Source: Meconema thalassinum
Taxonomy: Eukaryota; Arthropoda; Insecta; Orthoptera; Tettigoniidae
Reading direction: 5' to 3'
Assembly: GCA_946902985.2 (NCBI GenBank)
Contig: OX336389.2
Location: 278,797,527-278,861,526 of the forward strand
DNA: 64,000 bases
The translations under genes and the position numbers were made by a program. Shown here piece after piece: positions 34,206-46,600 of this stretch. Within the stretch, counting starts at the first letter, position 1, and every line of letters begins with the position of its first letter. The notes beneath the pieces were generated by a model, which made no database searches, was not told the DNA's origin, and saw nothing but the letters and a program-made list of their open reading frames with translations.

Positions 34206-34728
34206 ACGTAGCCTCATTATTTGCCTTGACCCTTTAAATGACAACGATTGATCGGACGTTTGAAATTCAGTCGATAACGCCAATGACTGAAGTTTTGGAC
34301 GTTCCAAAAAAAAAAAAAATCTCCTAGTCATACTCGTATAATGAATAATTCATAATACAGTACATGTTTTGGCACAGTATCGGTTTAAATAAGTCTATAC
34401 ACAACAAATCTTAAATTTGGTGCTACTAATGACTTTGTATTGGGTGAATATTTTAATTGAAGTATTTGGCGGGAGTCTAATTTCAAGCGCCAGCTGATGA
34501 GTAGACAAAGAATATATTCCAACTTTATTTTGTTTAAAAAAACGTTTAAATTTCTTATACGTGTTGTTAGAAATAACACCTGTATAAAATTATGGAGTTT
34601 CCGACCTATATCTTTTTTCTTATGGACTTTTTGATTTTAAACATTGTTCTCAAGCAAAGTAAATAATAATTTTAATCAACACCTCTTTTAAAATATAATT
34701 TACAAAAATAAAGGTACATTAACACATT
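34206..34728. other. No gene recognised
   Basis: About 520 bp, AT-rich, with an A13 run at 34306-34318. No supported feature. Confidence 0.5.
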
Positions 34729-35944
34729 AAAATACTTTAATACCCAAAGGCAAATTCCACACTGTATTTATTGACTACACCAAAGCCTTCGATCTACTGG
34801 AAAGAACAAGATTTCTAAACAAACGCGAAGACCTTGGCGGAAATATGAGAACACAATAGCAATAAGAAACATACCGACCCACAACATAGTCGTAATACAA
34901 GACGGAGAGGCAACTTCCAAAGAAATCACGCAAACAAACGGCGTTTTACAGGGGGACCCAATGAGCCCTATACTGTTCAACATCGCCACAGCAGATATCA
35001 CCAAAATAATTGATGATATGGCCCTGGTTTCATCTAACATATCGGAACTACAAGACACCCTGGATGCTCTCCACACATGGGCGCGAGAAAGCGAATTGTT
35101 CATTAACCACAGTAAGACGGTCCACATGGTACTGTATTTCGGAAAGGAAGAAAACTAGCAACATATGACGAGGTAAAACTCGGAGATAACGACATCAAAA
35201 AAGTTAATACCTTTAAATACTTAGGGATTACACTCCAGACCACATGCAACTCATACAAGAAAGAGCTGCTGCTATCATCAGAGGAATGTTTGAAATCAAA
35301 AACATCACCAAACTCTCTCTACAAACAGCCATTATCCTATTGCATGCCAAAATATCTCCAGTTATAACATACGCCATTGAACTAATATGGGAAAGACTAA
35401 CCCTAACGGACCTTACCAACCTTGAGAAAATCAAATCGAGATATTTGAAGAGGGCACTTGGAGTAGCGAGAACGACCCAGTCCAGACTGGTATATGAATT
35501 GGCAAGGGAACCGTTCTACATAGAGGACCTGAAACTCAAGCTGCTCCTACCTCACACCAAGCAAGTATCTCAATTAATAGAGCTAAGGAAACAAAAAACA
35601 AAAGAAATACCCGAAGACTTTTTCGCTACAGACGCCATGATTGACAGGAGATGGGCAAAGGCGAACCAAGAACTGCGATCGGTGCTAACCAGACTTTCAG
35701 TGCACGGCTATCACCACAAGATATGTAGAAATGACAAATTTCACGAACCAAACAATGCATGTGTATGCGAACTATGCAACGAACATTGTGAAAAATACCA
35801 CCGAACTAAATGTCATAAGAGGATTAAGTTAATCATTGACTATAGCAAGGACTAGATCTAAATGTATCAAACATTGTACATACGATATAAATCTTTATGT
35901 ATGCACATTTGTGCGCGTTTTATGTAATAATAAAATACATTAAT
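34729..35944 (+). mobile_element. 5'-truncated LINE with RT remnant and imperfect TSD
   Basis: aaaatactttaat (34729-34741) and aaaatacattaat (35932-35944) match at 12 of 13 positions and bracket 1190 bp. The protein fragment starts with HTVFIDYTKAFDLL (RT motif with the first catalytic Asp). After a frame break it gives NGVLQGDPMSPILFN, then jumps from ITKII directly into DDMALVS, so the stretch leading to the YADD box has been deleted. Later come INHSKT and NTFKYLGITLQTTC, and after another break a 203-codon open frame to 35855 with RYLKRALGVARTTQSR and a Cys-rich CVCELCNEHCEKYH motif. Clade not assigned. Confidence 0.85.
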
Positions 35945-36870
35945 GCAATAGCTCAAATATTACCTTCAAAACTCAAAACAAATCCCATCACATGAACAAT
36001 ACGGACGTTATAACGTGTAATTTGCCGCATGGTAAAAATGCAGGTTAGGTGATGGTGGTAAAGAGTACTGTATGTCAGCCGTGAATGACGCTGGTGGTCA
36101 AAGGGTTAAGCAAACTTGTGAATATATTTTTTGAAACAAAGTTGAGGCACAATTTTTATTTGATTGGATTAATAGGAAATCTATTTTCTTTCCTTTTCCA
36201 AAGATTAATTAATTAATTAACTATTAATTTTAAAATTTCTAAGGATCTAACTCCGATGGCAAGTGGTCTAAGGTAAGCCTCATCCCACGAATGGGTAGCT
36301 GAACATTTCCCAGTTCCAGTATCTTGAATTTCGGCGCTATCAACAGCCATCTTGAGTAATTGTACAGTTGCCAAATACAAAAATGGCTGCACTCTTCAAT
36401 CAAAGTTCCCTTCAGTGCCTTCACCACTATTGAAACAGGCAATCTTACAAATGATTGGACCATGGTCTGACGTGACCTGAATGTATCCAGTTCAGCATGC
36501 AACTACTGTATTATGGCGTAGTGGTAATATTTTGGGATGGTATTAGTGAGGTCGAATGCTCGGTCACAAGTTGGTGCCAGTCTATTAAGAGGGATACAAC
36601 AACATTACCCCTGTCACTTTTTATGGTTGTTTTAGTAATTAACACTAGGGCTATGGATTTATTATGCCATGACATTATCATTGTTTCTTCTGATTTATGC
36701 CTGAAAATAGGAAGAATGAAAGGTTCTATTCAAAACAAAAATGTATTTCGTATTATAAGGAAAGCAGAAAACTTAATGGCATCTGCATTAGAAATTTCAA
36801 ACAATTAAAAGTAAACAACAGATACCACGATTCCATATTTAGTGGATCTTCCACCCAACTCGATGACATC
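35945..36870. other. No gene recognised
   Basis: AT-rich, with a (TTAA)n patch near 36206-36222. Frames of 87-103 codons overlap on both strands without domain patterns. Confidence 0.5.
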
Positions 36871-36879
36871 TTGCATTCT

Positions 36880-37145
36880 TGGCTGCCGCCCTTGAGGTCT
36901 GGGTACGATTCTATCTCAGTCATCTTGGAAGTGGTTTTCCGTGGTTTCCAACTTCTACTCTAGGTAAATGCCAGGATGGTTCCTAACTTAAGGCCATGGC
37001 CACCTCCGTCCTAAACCTAATCTGAATTACAAATACACACACTAATGTAGCCATCACAATAACACAGGTAATCAGAAAAAATTCACACACACGTACACCC
37101 AAGTAAACGGAGCTGAATTACCACGATGTCGAAGCCCCTCAAATT
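36880..37145 (+). mobile_element. SINE family A copy, head degraded
   Basis: ggctgccgcccttgaggtct head remnant, then a core with gtggttttccgtggtttcca and aaggccatggccacctccgt, then the family A tail (cacactaatgtagccatcac). Ends in an A-rich region near 37145. The mid-body between head and core is deleted relative to 29041. Confidence 0.78.
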
Positions 37146-37324
37146 TAAAAACAACAACATATTGCAGTTGTTTAAGTGTGGAATAGACTAGAGTTCTCAA
37201 ATACTGACTGCTTTCAGTCACGACATTCATGGCTTCCAATGATCATCATGATGCTTTAGAGAGGGAATGGGCCAAATGTTCCTCTTGTTGATTGGTACCT
37301 AATAATTCTTAGTTGGAGAGTGAC

Positions 37325-37640
37325 GAGCCGGCCCCGTGGTGTTGGAGTAGCGCACCTGCCTCGCATCCGAAGGCCCCGGATTCCCGGCTGAGTCAGGGAT
37401 TTTAGAAACTGACGTGAGGGCTGGAACGGGGTGTACTCAGCCTCGTGAGGACAATTGAGTAACTGCCTGGCATTGGGGCAGCGCCCGGTCACGGAGACCA
37501 AGATTAACGGCCGAGGGGACCCGGTGCACTGACCACACGTCACCTCATAATCTGCAGGTCAACAAATAGCTGGGTCGCTTGGTAGTAGGCCGTTCATGGT
37601 CTGTGGCACCACGGGGTTTGGTTAGGTTCTGGAGATAGAT
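37325..37640 (+). mobile_element. SINE family C (tRNA head gagccggccccgtggtg)
   Basis: The tRNA-like head gagccggccccgtggtgttg, degraded B box ccccggattcccgg, and body ctgacgtgagggctggaacg resemble family A after the head, but the 3' half (taacggccgaggggacccgg, gaccacacgtcacctcataa, tctgcagg) is different. I recall very similar SINEs from orthopterans, without having searched. Confidence 0.78.
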
Positions 37641-38045
37641 GAGGCCAATCTATTAGTTCGATACCCTTGTCGCCTAGCAAATCAGTATCGAGTCAATTGA
37701 GATGTGTGGAAACTGAAGAATTCCATCAGGATTCAACAATCAAGCATAAAGTACCGTATAGTTCCAGCAACCACTGATATAGTTGCTGGTTAAACTTACA
37801 AAAATAACTGTAAATTTAGCAAGACATCATTCATGAAAAGCAACAGAACAGGAAGTTACACTGAAGAATGGCATCAAAGCTGCAGCATGTGACGTGAAGC
37901 AGGCAAGAGCCTCACGCGAGCTGGTGAGCAATCCGGCTTGGTTTGGCTACATATTGGTCAAGCTGTTTGTACTCATACTTCATACAAGGCGGATTAGCAA
38001 GCCAGTAAGGGGGATTTGCCATCCTGTGGTTGTGATAATTGGTTG
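37641..38045. other. No gene recognised
   Basis: Flank between the SINE and the hAT element. Nothing supported. Confidence 0.45.
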
Positions 38046-38752
38046 GCAAACATCAGGCGCGGTCACGGGGCTCATGACCTCCCAAACGGAGACCAAATTT
38101 TTTTTGCAAACTCAAAAAACGAAAACACAATACCAGACAAATAAAACTTAGGGAATTTTAACTGAAAAACATTTTTTATTTCATTTTATTCAATACTGAA
38201 AATATCTTTATTGCAATTATTATGTTCTGTTACAACTGTACATATTTACAACTTCATACCTGTTATATAAAAACGATTATTTATGTAACAAAATCAACTC
38301 GTCTATTTTGTTTAGCAAACCTTGTGATTACCGAATCGATGTCTATAGTGATGTCACGATGAATGTGCAGCAATGCACGGATAGGAATTTGGGGCTTTTT
38401 TCGCACCAAAAAATTTTGCCGACGTCCAAACTGCAAGCTTGGTTGGCAATTTAAGCTGTGACTTTCACTCTTTGTCGGTACCAACTCGACTTGCCGAAAC
38501 TGTAACGTACCTTGATACTTTTCTCGAAGCTCGATGTAAAAGTCGCAAAACACGCCGTTGCAATTTGTACGAATATTTTTGGTGCGCTAAGCGCATCAAA
38601 TTTCTATCCATGTAGCTTGCAAAAAATTGGTCTGGTTGTGTACGTTTGGTTATTTTGTGATTGCGTTGTTAGTAATGCCATTTTTCTTAACTATTTCGAT
38701 TCTGTGACCCCCTCCCCCAAAGCCAAACTCTAGATCCGCGCCTGGCAAACAT
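38046..38752. mobile_element. Non-autonomous hAT, 8-bp TSD GCAAACAT
   Basis: GCAAACAT at 38046-38053 and 38745-38752 flanks 691 bp. The left end CAGGCGCGGTCACGG and the inward-read right end CAGGCGCGGATCTAG share 9 bp exactly and more weakly beyond. CAG at the tip and an 8-bp TSD are hAT hallmarks. A 90-codon minus-strand frame (38281-38553) has no transposase motif that I recognise. Confidence 0.88.
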
Positions 38753-38759
38753 GTATGAA

Positions 38760-39110
38760 TTGCTTTCGCTGTAGGCAACATGCAAAGCGCGTGCGTCTTG
38801 TGGGGTGCATATTGTAGACAGTATACAGTATGAGTTGATCCCCTGTTACTCTTCTACTGTTGACCCGGAAGGTCATGCCAAATCATTTTTATTTTGCATA
38901 TTTATGCATATTTTGTTTATTTAGGCACAATGCATCATTTTTTTCTCCTTTGCCTGTTTAAGTGCATATATTTGCTTAAGAAGGGCGTATATTCTAATTT
39001 ACTGTGGTTTTAAAGCACTTTTTGTTACTTCATTTCTTAAATTCATATAGCCTATTTCAATTCGGACTTGGAGAGTCTATCACAGAATAATATTGAAATT
39101 ATTTTAATAC
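38760..39110. other. No gene; T-rich with a tgcatatttatgcatatttt motif
   Basis: The segment near 38895-38975 resembles the T-rich interior of the hAT MITE at 21429-22071 (gcatattttgtactt against gcatattttgtttat), possibly a decayed relative. No ends were found. Confidence 0.35.
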
Positions 39111-39113
39111 CTT

Positions 39114-39333
39114 TTTGCAAGTTAATATCGTTCTTCGGCTTTTCCCAATTAATTGGGGTCGCCAGAGTCAACCAGGCTAATTTTGGTTTTTGCCGGGGAT
39201 TTAAGGCCACGTGCTTTTTTTTTCAAGTGAAAATTCCACCCCACTCTCACCGGGATTCGATTCCCGGCCGTTCGGATGAAAGACGAGCAGCTAAGCCACT
39301 GCGCCATCACGCTCCCCATTTGCAAGTTAATAT
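39114..39333 (-). mobile_element. Short SINE (family E) with 15-bp TSD
   Basis: tttgcaagttaatat at 39114-39128 and 39319-39333 flanks 190 bp. On the minus strand the tRNA-like head has an A box in gatggcgcagtggcttagct and a B box ggaatcgaatcccggtg, then a body with agcctggttgactctggcga. It is shorter than the other SINEs and lacks their gtggtttccca core. Confidence 0.9.
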
Positions 39334-39564
39334 TAATTATTTTTATTCAGCATTCATTATTATTTTCATAAATGAATTTAATGGCTGTTAAAATTGTACT
39401 GTATATCAGTTATACTTAAAACTTACCATAATAAAATAATTATTAATGGTCAACACCGTTTGAAGTTCCATGAAATGACATTTCTTACTATTTAGAACTG
39501 TTTCTTAGTTGAGATATTAAAAAAAGGTGTAGTTACATGGCCGCCTGTTCATATTCTCTTGGCT

Positions 39565-39785
39565 GGCTGCGTGGCTCAGCGGTAACGTTGCCGCTTGCTG
39601 GGCCCAAGGTTGCAGGTTCGTATCCTGGCGCTGTCAGCTGGCATTTGAGGGTGCGCAAATGCGAGGAAGCCGTGTCAGTAGATTTACTGGCACGTTAAAG
39701 ATCCCCTTCGGGGCAAAATTCCGGCACCCCGGCGTCTCTAAAAGCCGCAGTAGTTAACAGGGACGTAAAACCAATAACGCGCTAC
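39565..39785 (+). mobile_element. tRNA-derived SINE (family F)
   Basis: Head ggctgcgtggctcagcggta (A box) and caggttcgtatcctgg (B box). The body contains ttactggcacgttaaagatc, cttcggggcaaaattccggc and ccggcgtct, and it ends agggacgtaaaaccaataac. The cacgttaaag/ggcaaaattccggc block recurs, to my knowledge, in SINEs of many invertebrates. No TSD found. Confidence 0.75.
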
Positions 39786-39945
39786 CTCGTGCCTCGCTGG
39801 CATCGGGAGAGCGTGGGTTCGATTCACACCTCGGCTGTCCTGAAAATGGTTTTCGTGGTTTCCCATTTTCACCACCAGGCAAATGCCGGGACGGTTCCTT
39901 TCAATAGGTATCCCTTCCCTGACCCGTCCTGAAAAGAAAAGTACA
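39786..39945 (+). mobile_element. SINE core fragment (family B-like)
   Basis: B box gtgggttcgattcacacctc, then aaaatggttttcgtggtttc and caggcaaatgccgggacggt. Directly abuts the previous SINE. The tail is truncated near 39940. Confidence 0.7.
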
Positions 39946-40194
39946 TGGCCATTGGCTGCATTAATAAAATTATTTATAAGTTATTCAAAATAGAAACGCT
40001 AAAGAAGACTGAGTGATCGTAATTGCCGTAGTTGTTTCATAGTGCATATTTTTTTGAAAAGTGATGTATATTTGACCAATAATTAGTACATGAACTTCCG
40101 GGCTTTAGTAATTACTGTGGAAAGTGCTTGAGACTGTCGCAAATCACTCTGAGCTCAAACATTCATTTAAGAAGTCGCAAGGTATAGCTCTCTC

Positions 40195-40532
40195 ACTTTC
40201 CTCGTTACCGACAGGAGTGGCTACGCTGGCTAAAGCACGGCGTTAGGTCATGGGGCCATGCTCTCTGCTGACTCGGTAGACGCGTGGGTTCGAGCCCCAC
40301 CGTCGGCTGTCCTTGAAATGGTTTTCCGTGGTTTCCCATTTTCAACACCAGGCAAATGCTGGTTCAGTACCTTCTGACAGGCCACGGCCGCTTCCTTCCA
40401 CATCCTTGCCCACTTTCATCGATTAATCTCATCTCTCATTCCGACGCGCAGGTCGGCCACGGGCGTCGACTAGAAAGACCTGCACTCGGCCTCTCAGGAG
40501 GCTACACGACAACAAAAAAACTTTCCTCGTTA
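40195..40532 (+). mobile_element. SINE family B with 13-bp TSD
   Basis: actttcctcgtta at 40195-40207 and 40520-40532 flanks 312 bp. The head and core are nearly identical to the copy at 20558 (gtggctacgctggctaaagc, gggttcgagccccaccgtcg, tggttttccgtggtttccca). The 3' end differs: gcaggtcggccacgggcgtc, then aggctacacgacaac and an A-run. Confidence 0.93.
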
Positions 40533-40539
40533 ACAACCG

Positions 40540-42955
40540 TCGATTCAAACGTAAGACACGCACTGACAATAACCATTGTTCACTACTGACCAATAGCAGG
40601 TGGTTCTTGCTTGCTGTGTGACTTCCCGTGGAGTCCAAAGTCCAGTCTTGGCTGCCGGGTCGCTTGTCAGGACCCTAGTGTTGCACAGTTGCACGCAGTT
40701 CTGTGCAGTCTCACTGCTAGCTCTCAGAGGTTACGGTGGAGAGTTGACAATGTTGAGCCACGAACTGGGAAAGCCCTGGCTCCCCGTAGGCATGGAATGT
40801 AAACTTGGCCACCCAGGTAGGTTTCCAAAGCGAGCCAGTCGTTAATGAGGAAGGTGCGAGAACTCTACGTTGAGTTGATCCATGGCACGCTAACCGCCTA
40901 GGCTAAATCTCACCGTTGCTAGAAGAAAGTTATCAATAGCCTTAGTATAACTAGTGTACTTAGCATACAATGCCTTGGAATGAACGATTTCTTCAGAGAA
41001 TTATGCCTTTATTATAAACCATTTAATACTTAATATATCTTATATTGTTCAGTATATTCCAGAAATGAGTTTCAGGCTACTAAACAATGGACCAGGCAGC
41101 AAACAATAGCCGCCATTTTGACGAGTGAGCTTTAAGTGCTCGGTGGATGGCATGCCATGACACGGCCGCTCGGCCAGTGTGCTCTAGTCACTGCTACAGT
41201 ATAATATTCTGATATAAAATTGTAATATGTAACGGGGCACCTCCTTGAGGACAGTTTCAACCACCTTCTGGTGAAACCAGGCCTTGTTGGGTCATAAGTT
41301 ACGAAATAGCTTATAAAGCTTGCATGATTCACATGGCTACCATCTTGAAACTATTTGGCTGATGACCTTGTAATTTGAGCAACATTCACTTCTCAAATGA
41401 AGGTGTATTTCTCCAAAATGTGGTAGAGATCGGATGATCAGTTTAAAAGAAATTTGATTTAAGCATTGAACGTTTGGGTGGCTGCCATTTCGTTTTCGTT
41501 AAGATGGCGGTAATATAAAACATGGCACTGAAGTGTCCGTTGCTAGTGCTAACTCTGCATCAAATTTGGTTCAATTTGGGTTCGTCATGTATGAATTGAC
41601 AGGAGGGACAGACATACACACACTCTCACAGACAGACACACGGACTTTTCGCCAACGTAGATCTCATAAGTCCTCTTTCATTTTATACAAAAATTGAAAG
41701 TAGGCTAAATATCACATATTAGTATTGGTTAGTTTTGACTCCTACCGTAGAGAAGGATCTTTTTCATTTCAAAATTCTCCGGCAAATTAAGAAAAAATCT
41801 GTAACGATTTGCAGGAGTTAGTTTTAAGAAGTCAAACTCACGGATGCTATAATTTACGAAAAGTAAGCTTGATAATTCACTACGAGTTGATAAAGATTAT
41901 TATTGTGGTTTATTATACCTAGGTAAAGCTTCACTTCGACCGTCTGACGAGGACACGAGAAATAAAAAAATATCATTAAAATTTTGATCTGCCGCCATTA
42001 TGATTTTTTTGAACAATTGAGCAAAATGAATGTCTATATAGGCCTACTTAACTCTACATTCAGTTTAAACGTTCTAAGTTTCACAGCCCTAGGATGATTT
42101 GACCGCCAGAAAGGTAATTTTAGATATTTGAAATTCGCGTAGGCCATCATCTTGTATTTATGCTGAACAACAGAAAATACAAGTATATTAAGCATTAGGT
42201 AAAGAATTTCTGTGCTAAGTTTCACTGCCCTCAGATGATGAGATCACCAGAAGTGTCATTTTAAATATTTTAATATATCATTGTTGTCATGTTGTTTTAT
42301 ACTTGTCAGCTTCTTGAAAGTTACATAGGCCTATGTATACTTATTTAATAGTCCTCTAACACCATACACGATTTCAGTTTTATCGCTGTGAGATTCTAGG
42401 AGATGTTGAGAACTGAAGAAATATATCTCGCTGCCGCCATGTAGATTGTTTTAAGTTCAAGCCGCAGAGTTATATACTGAGCCCGTATTCGCTCATGCAG
42501 GCGAGTATTTTTTTATGCCAAAGTTGGTAACACGAGATAACGAATCTCTGAATGCAACCAGAAATATGCACTTGTACTTTTGATTTCGTTGGAAGACTGT
42601 CAATATTTATTTTACCATAATTAGAAAAGGTATTCTCTAATGTGCACCTTTGAATTTACCACATCCAGTATTTCTGTATAATTTGCCAAGGAGAAGTGGC
42701 CTAACATTATCTATTTAGTACTTGAGACTAAGGAATGACACTGCGGAAATGCAGGAATAATGTCGAGAGACGTTCAACGACTCAACTAGTCTCAGAGCCA
42801 GTACAACCCGCTTCCGGGAGGAAAGCACTCGTTGATTGTCTAAGTTCAGCACCGCATGCGTGCGACACGCAGTTGTAATAGTCCGGTCAAGTGACCGATG
42901 AGACGTCGGAAAGTGAAGGAATAAATCCGTTGGAAACATAAGCCAGTTTATATTA
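40540..42955. other. Unassigned; decayed dispersed-repeat segments
   Basis: No gene. Several stretches share stock phrases of one decayed repeat family: ccgccattttgacgag near 41110, gctgccatttcgttttcgtt near 41480, an acagacagacacacggactt block near 41625, and the 139-bp spaced units described separately. Confidence 0.45.
42074..42296. repeat. Two diverged units of a ~139-bp dispersed repeat
   Basis: The unit starts aagtttcacagccctaggat near 42076 and again aagtttcactgccctcagat near 42215. It continues with a ...ccagaaa... segment and an attttagatatttgaaattc-like segment, ending with a gccat.. phrase. A third relative lies at 46501-46582 (caagtttcactgcacacgga). Similarity is evident but low. 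Confidence 0.55.
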
Positions 42956-42959
42956 TAAC

Positions 42960-43608
42960 GCACGAGATGTGTGCAGTGGAAAACTCAGTGCAAGTATTGC
43001 TTTGTAAGCATTCGAAATCAGTGAAATATTACGGTGATTTAACCGGAAGCATGGCCGATGTGTGTGCCATTCAGAACTGTTGAGTAACTGTGATTTCGAA
43101 AGTGCCAGTGTCATATTTCACACCAGGGAGAATTGCATAAAACAATCCACGTTGTGTGAAATCGTAATTTTCTTGAACAACCGATGTCGCAGATTTCATC
43201 AGATAAAATTTTTCACCATGTGTGATAGTGGAAAAAGTGAGCCAACACGTGATTGTGTTGAGTAGAATCTGTGGAGCAGACATGACCATTTGTTGAATAG
43301 AGTCTGCAAAATTACCAAGTGTATATGCTGTGTTAGTTAGCGAATCACACTAGAAGCAGTGAATTTCCTGTGTAATTTATCAACGTTACCACGATGTACG
43401 AGATCCACCGGAAAAGGAGAGCTTTACCACCGTTCACCATGTGGGTGATAATGGCGTAGACACATTATGAGAGGGATACCTAGCACCACAACAGCATAAT
43501 CAAATGGAGGCTGAAGAACGGATTACAATGTGTCTATCCGAGCGTTGGAAGTATGGCCCACGCTCGAAATGGAAGGAAATACCCCTCAATTATTCCTGTA
43601 GGAATGAG
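42960..43608 (+). other. Candidate first exon: 5' leader, ATG 43504, donor 43609
   Basis: A repeat-free stretch leads to an ATG at 43504 in good context (cataatcaaATGG). The following 35 codons (MEAEERITMCLSERWKYGPR, then about 15 more) end at a splice-donor-like GTGAGC at 43609. Reading through would stop at 43639, as an intron would. The short peptide matches no family I know. Several upstream ATGs with short frames exist (for example 43062), which weakens the case. It is the best candidate here for part of a host gene, yet no acceptor or second exon can be paired with it. Confidence 0.22.
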
Positions 43609-43641
43609 GTGAGCTACAATGATCTTCGTGAGTCTAACTAA

Positions 43642-46600
43642 TGTCCTTTTGTAAGGTGATGGTCTTTGGTTGAGTAGTTTTAACGATCGTACTTCGATTC
43701 ACAGTCATCTAGTTAGGTTTTGTTTGAGTAGGTTTTTCTTTTAGTTTACCGACTATGGTAATCTTTCATGTTTCAATGCACATCGCAGCGTACGTCTCCA
43801 ATGCATTTCCTAATCGTGAGTTAGTCACCTGATTAAAATGTGTGTGTTTTTATCACACGGTGCAATTAATGTCATTTTTATGTTCACTTTGAACGAACCA
43901 ATTGTATGAGTAATTTAAATGGGTCTGTAATTAAGTAATTTTAATCAGCTGTTGCTGAAGTCAGCATTTTGAACCCCTATTTTGTGACATGCAAAGCACG
44001 CCACTGAGCAGGCGTATCCTCCAATGGGAGAGGTTATTTCATTACCTATTTTTGGGTATACATTTTTATTTGAGAGTGGAAAGTCTACCACTAGATTCGA
44101 GATGAATCAATGAACAGTGTGAAGGAGTGTTATATCTTTCTGTTTGTACTCCAAGTCTTGTTCACACTAGTAACGTATCATTTAAAATTAACGCCACTGT
44201 TTTATATGGTGTGAATGTTCATTTCATGCATTGGAAGTGCCTGGCATGCACATGTTTGATTTTTAACAAACTTGCTGGGAGTGTTATATCTTCCAAACAC
44301 GTTAGTGCGAGTGGAATATCTCGCATTTTGTATGTTTTGCTTTGCCCATGCAGACACATCATTGTTCATCATATTTTGTCTACTATAAATGTATCACGAC
44401 CACTACAACGAATAATATCTTATGAACTGCAAGTGTAGGATCACAATCTGAACATTTTTATGGATCCGATATGCTAAAGAAATGAACATTTGAAACTTTA
44501 TTGTTAGCCCATGCAACTCGTAACAGTTTGGGAATGAACAAAATGTAAGCCACTTTGGGAGACAAGTGTTTTCAAGGTTACGCGCAGTAGTGCAACCCAT
44601 AATCCCAGGTGAGACTAGACTTCTGACAGATTTAATGCTAATGCTTTTCTAAATGATGTGATTTACAGAAGCCAGTGTTTATTAAGCTTTATAAAACTAG
44701 GTCAAGTTAACAGCGATATTAAGAATGCAATGATAGTGTGTGACAGGAGGTCACCTATAATGTTTACGATCTTCGCATATGTTGTGAGCAAAGCCCATTT
44801 GAACAACCTTTATTGTTTAAGATTTTGGAATTGTCTTGTGAAACTGATTGACTTATTAGAGGCTATGTTATTTTTCTCACATGTTGTGAAGGTTTATGCC
44901 GTGTGTTTATGCACGATGAAGGGGTGGTTTCCCATAGTTTTTGAGGTTGCCGGCCTTGTTTCAAAGCTCATGCGCTTGACAGACAGAGGTTAAGGAAGTG
45001 ATCGAGCGGGACACTCTGTTACTTTAGAATGGTTTTTGAGCTTTTTGATAGCTCGGAGTTAGCTTCTTCGCGTGTACTTGGGTGTACACCAGTGGTTTTA
45101 TCCACCAGTTAGGAAGCCGTGCAGATGGTCAATCCGTATAATTAATAAATATTAAAACAAAGACAACTAATAATCACTCATTAAATAAAATTGAGTAATG
45201 AATTTAAACGAAAGCAATAATTATCGTTAATCACTAAACGGTTGTTTAACTTTGATCATGATTTATAACTCGCTGACCATTGCACTGAGCTGTCGTTTTA
45301 TTTTCTTCGTTAGTTTAAGCTTTAGACAGCTGACACATGCGACTGACAGGGATTTGGTCTACCCCAGAGTTTTCAACTCGTGGGCCTTGAACCATGTAAC
45401 TTTTGTTCTACTGTTAACGAACGGTACTATGATTTCCTAGCTTACACATGATAGATGACCGATGGAAACAAACAGTAACCATCATGTGGTAGGAAGGTTT
45501 AATAAGAATACTCTTATGTGTGATACTTATTTATTAATTGTTGTGTAAACCCATATTCCCATCTTTCTCCTACTACTTGTAGATATTTTGTTGTACAGTT
45601 GATTGTAAACTTGATTTGTGTTGTAAAGGATGACTGTAAATCACTTTAGATTTTTGTTTAGTTGTTTTTACTACGGATGTTTCTCACCGTAGATTTGTTT
45701 AACTTAGGATGAGCTTATATTAATCAAAAATTAAATGTAAATACGGGATGGTCACAGCTTACTTTGTTGTTTTTCCTGTCATGTTTGACATTTTGCCATC
45801 ATGACGCTTCGCTTGGAAACGTCATGCCTTGTTAATTATAATTACAATTTAAAATCATTTGTACCATTTCCCTAGCATTGCTGGTTTTTTTTCTGATTGT
45901 ATTTAGGACCAATCGAGGGGTGATTTTTCATAGGAGATAATAGTTTTTTTTTTTTTTACCTGTGTTTAGTTAACGGATTAGCCGACTCATACCCCCGATT
46001 GTAGGATAGGGGCTTATGATTTTAATAAATCATTTTGTGAAATTTACTTAAGCCTGGATTTTAATTTAATAGTTTTTAAGGGGGTGCATTTCCTTGAGGG
46101 GTCTATGTCTATGCTATGATGGGAACCTGATCCCTATGATGACGAGGAGTCTTGTGCCGGAATAGCCCACAAGGAGTGTACTCCAATCCTCTTAGGCCAC
46201 ATGTGTTCAAGGATGTGGTTATCTGGAAAGCTACATACGATCGGTGGCGGACCAGATCACCACCTCTGACGGGCACATAACCATTGAATCAATATTATAG
46301 TAGTGGTACGCTATACGATGTATCACTTCCCTTGCTTGATTAGGGTAGAATAAATAAAATAATATTTCAGTACATACTGTATTATGTAATAAAAAACGGT
46401 TTTTTGTTTTGAACATTTTGCACAGAAATCATGCATTTTTCATAACAACTGTATTGTATAAATGCCAAAATATTCAGATCTAAATTAGAATTTTCTACAC
46501 CAAGTTTCACTGCACACGGATGATTAAGTCGCAAGAAAAGCCCATTTAATTATTTGAATTTTGCGTGTCCGCCATGTTGGTTTTGCACTTATCAGGTTTA

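Noticed and set aside
39240..39312. Genuine tRNA gene
   Set aside because: A and B boxes are present, but there is no paired acceptor stem and the unit is embedded in a SINE with its own TSD.
44127..44993. Membrane-protein-like frames of 103 and 111 codons
   Set aside because: Hydrophobicity follows from T-rich DNA; no family pattern, and the two frames are unrelated.
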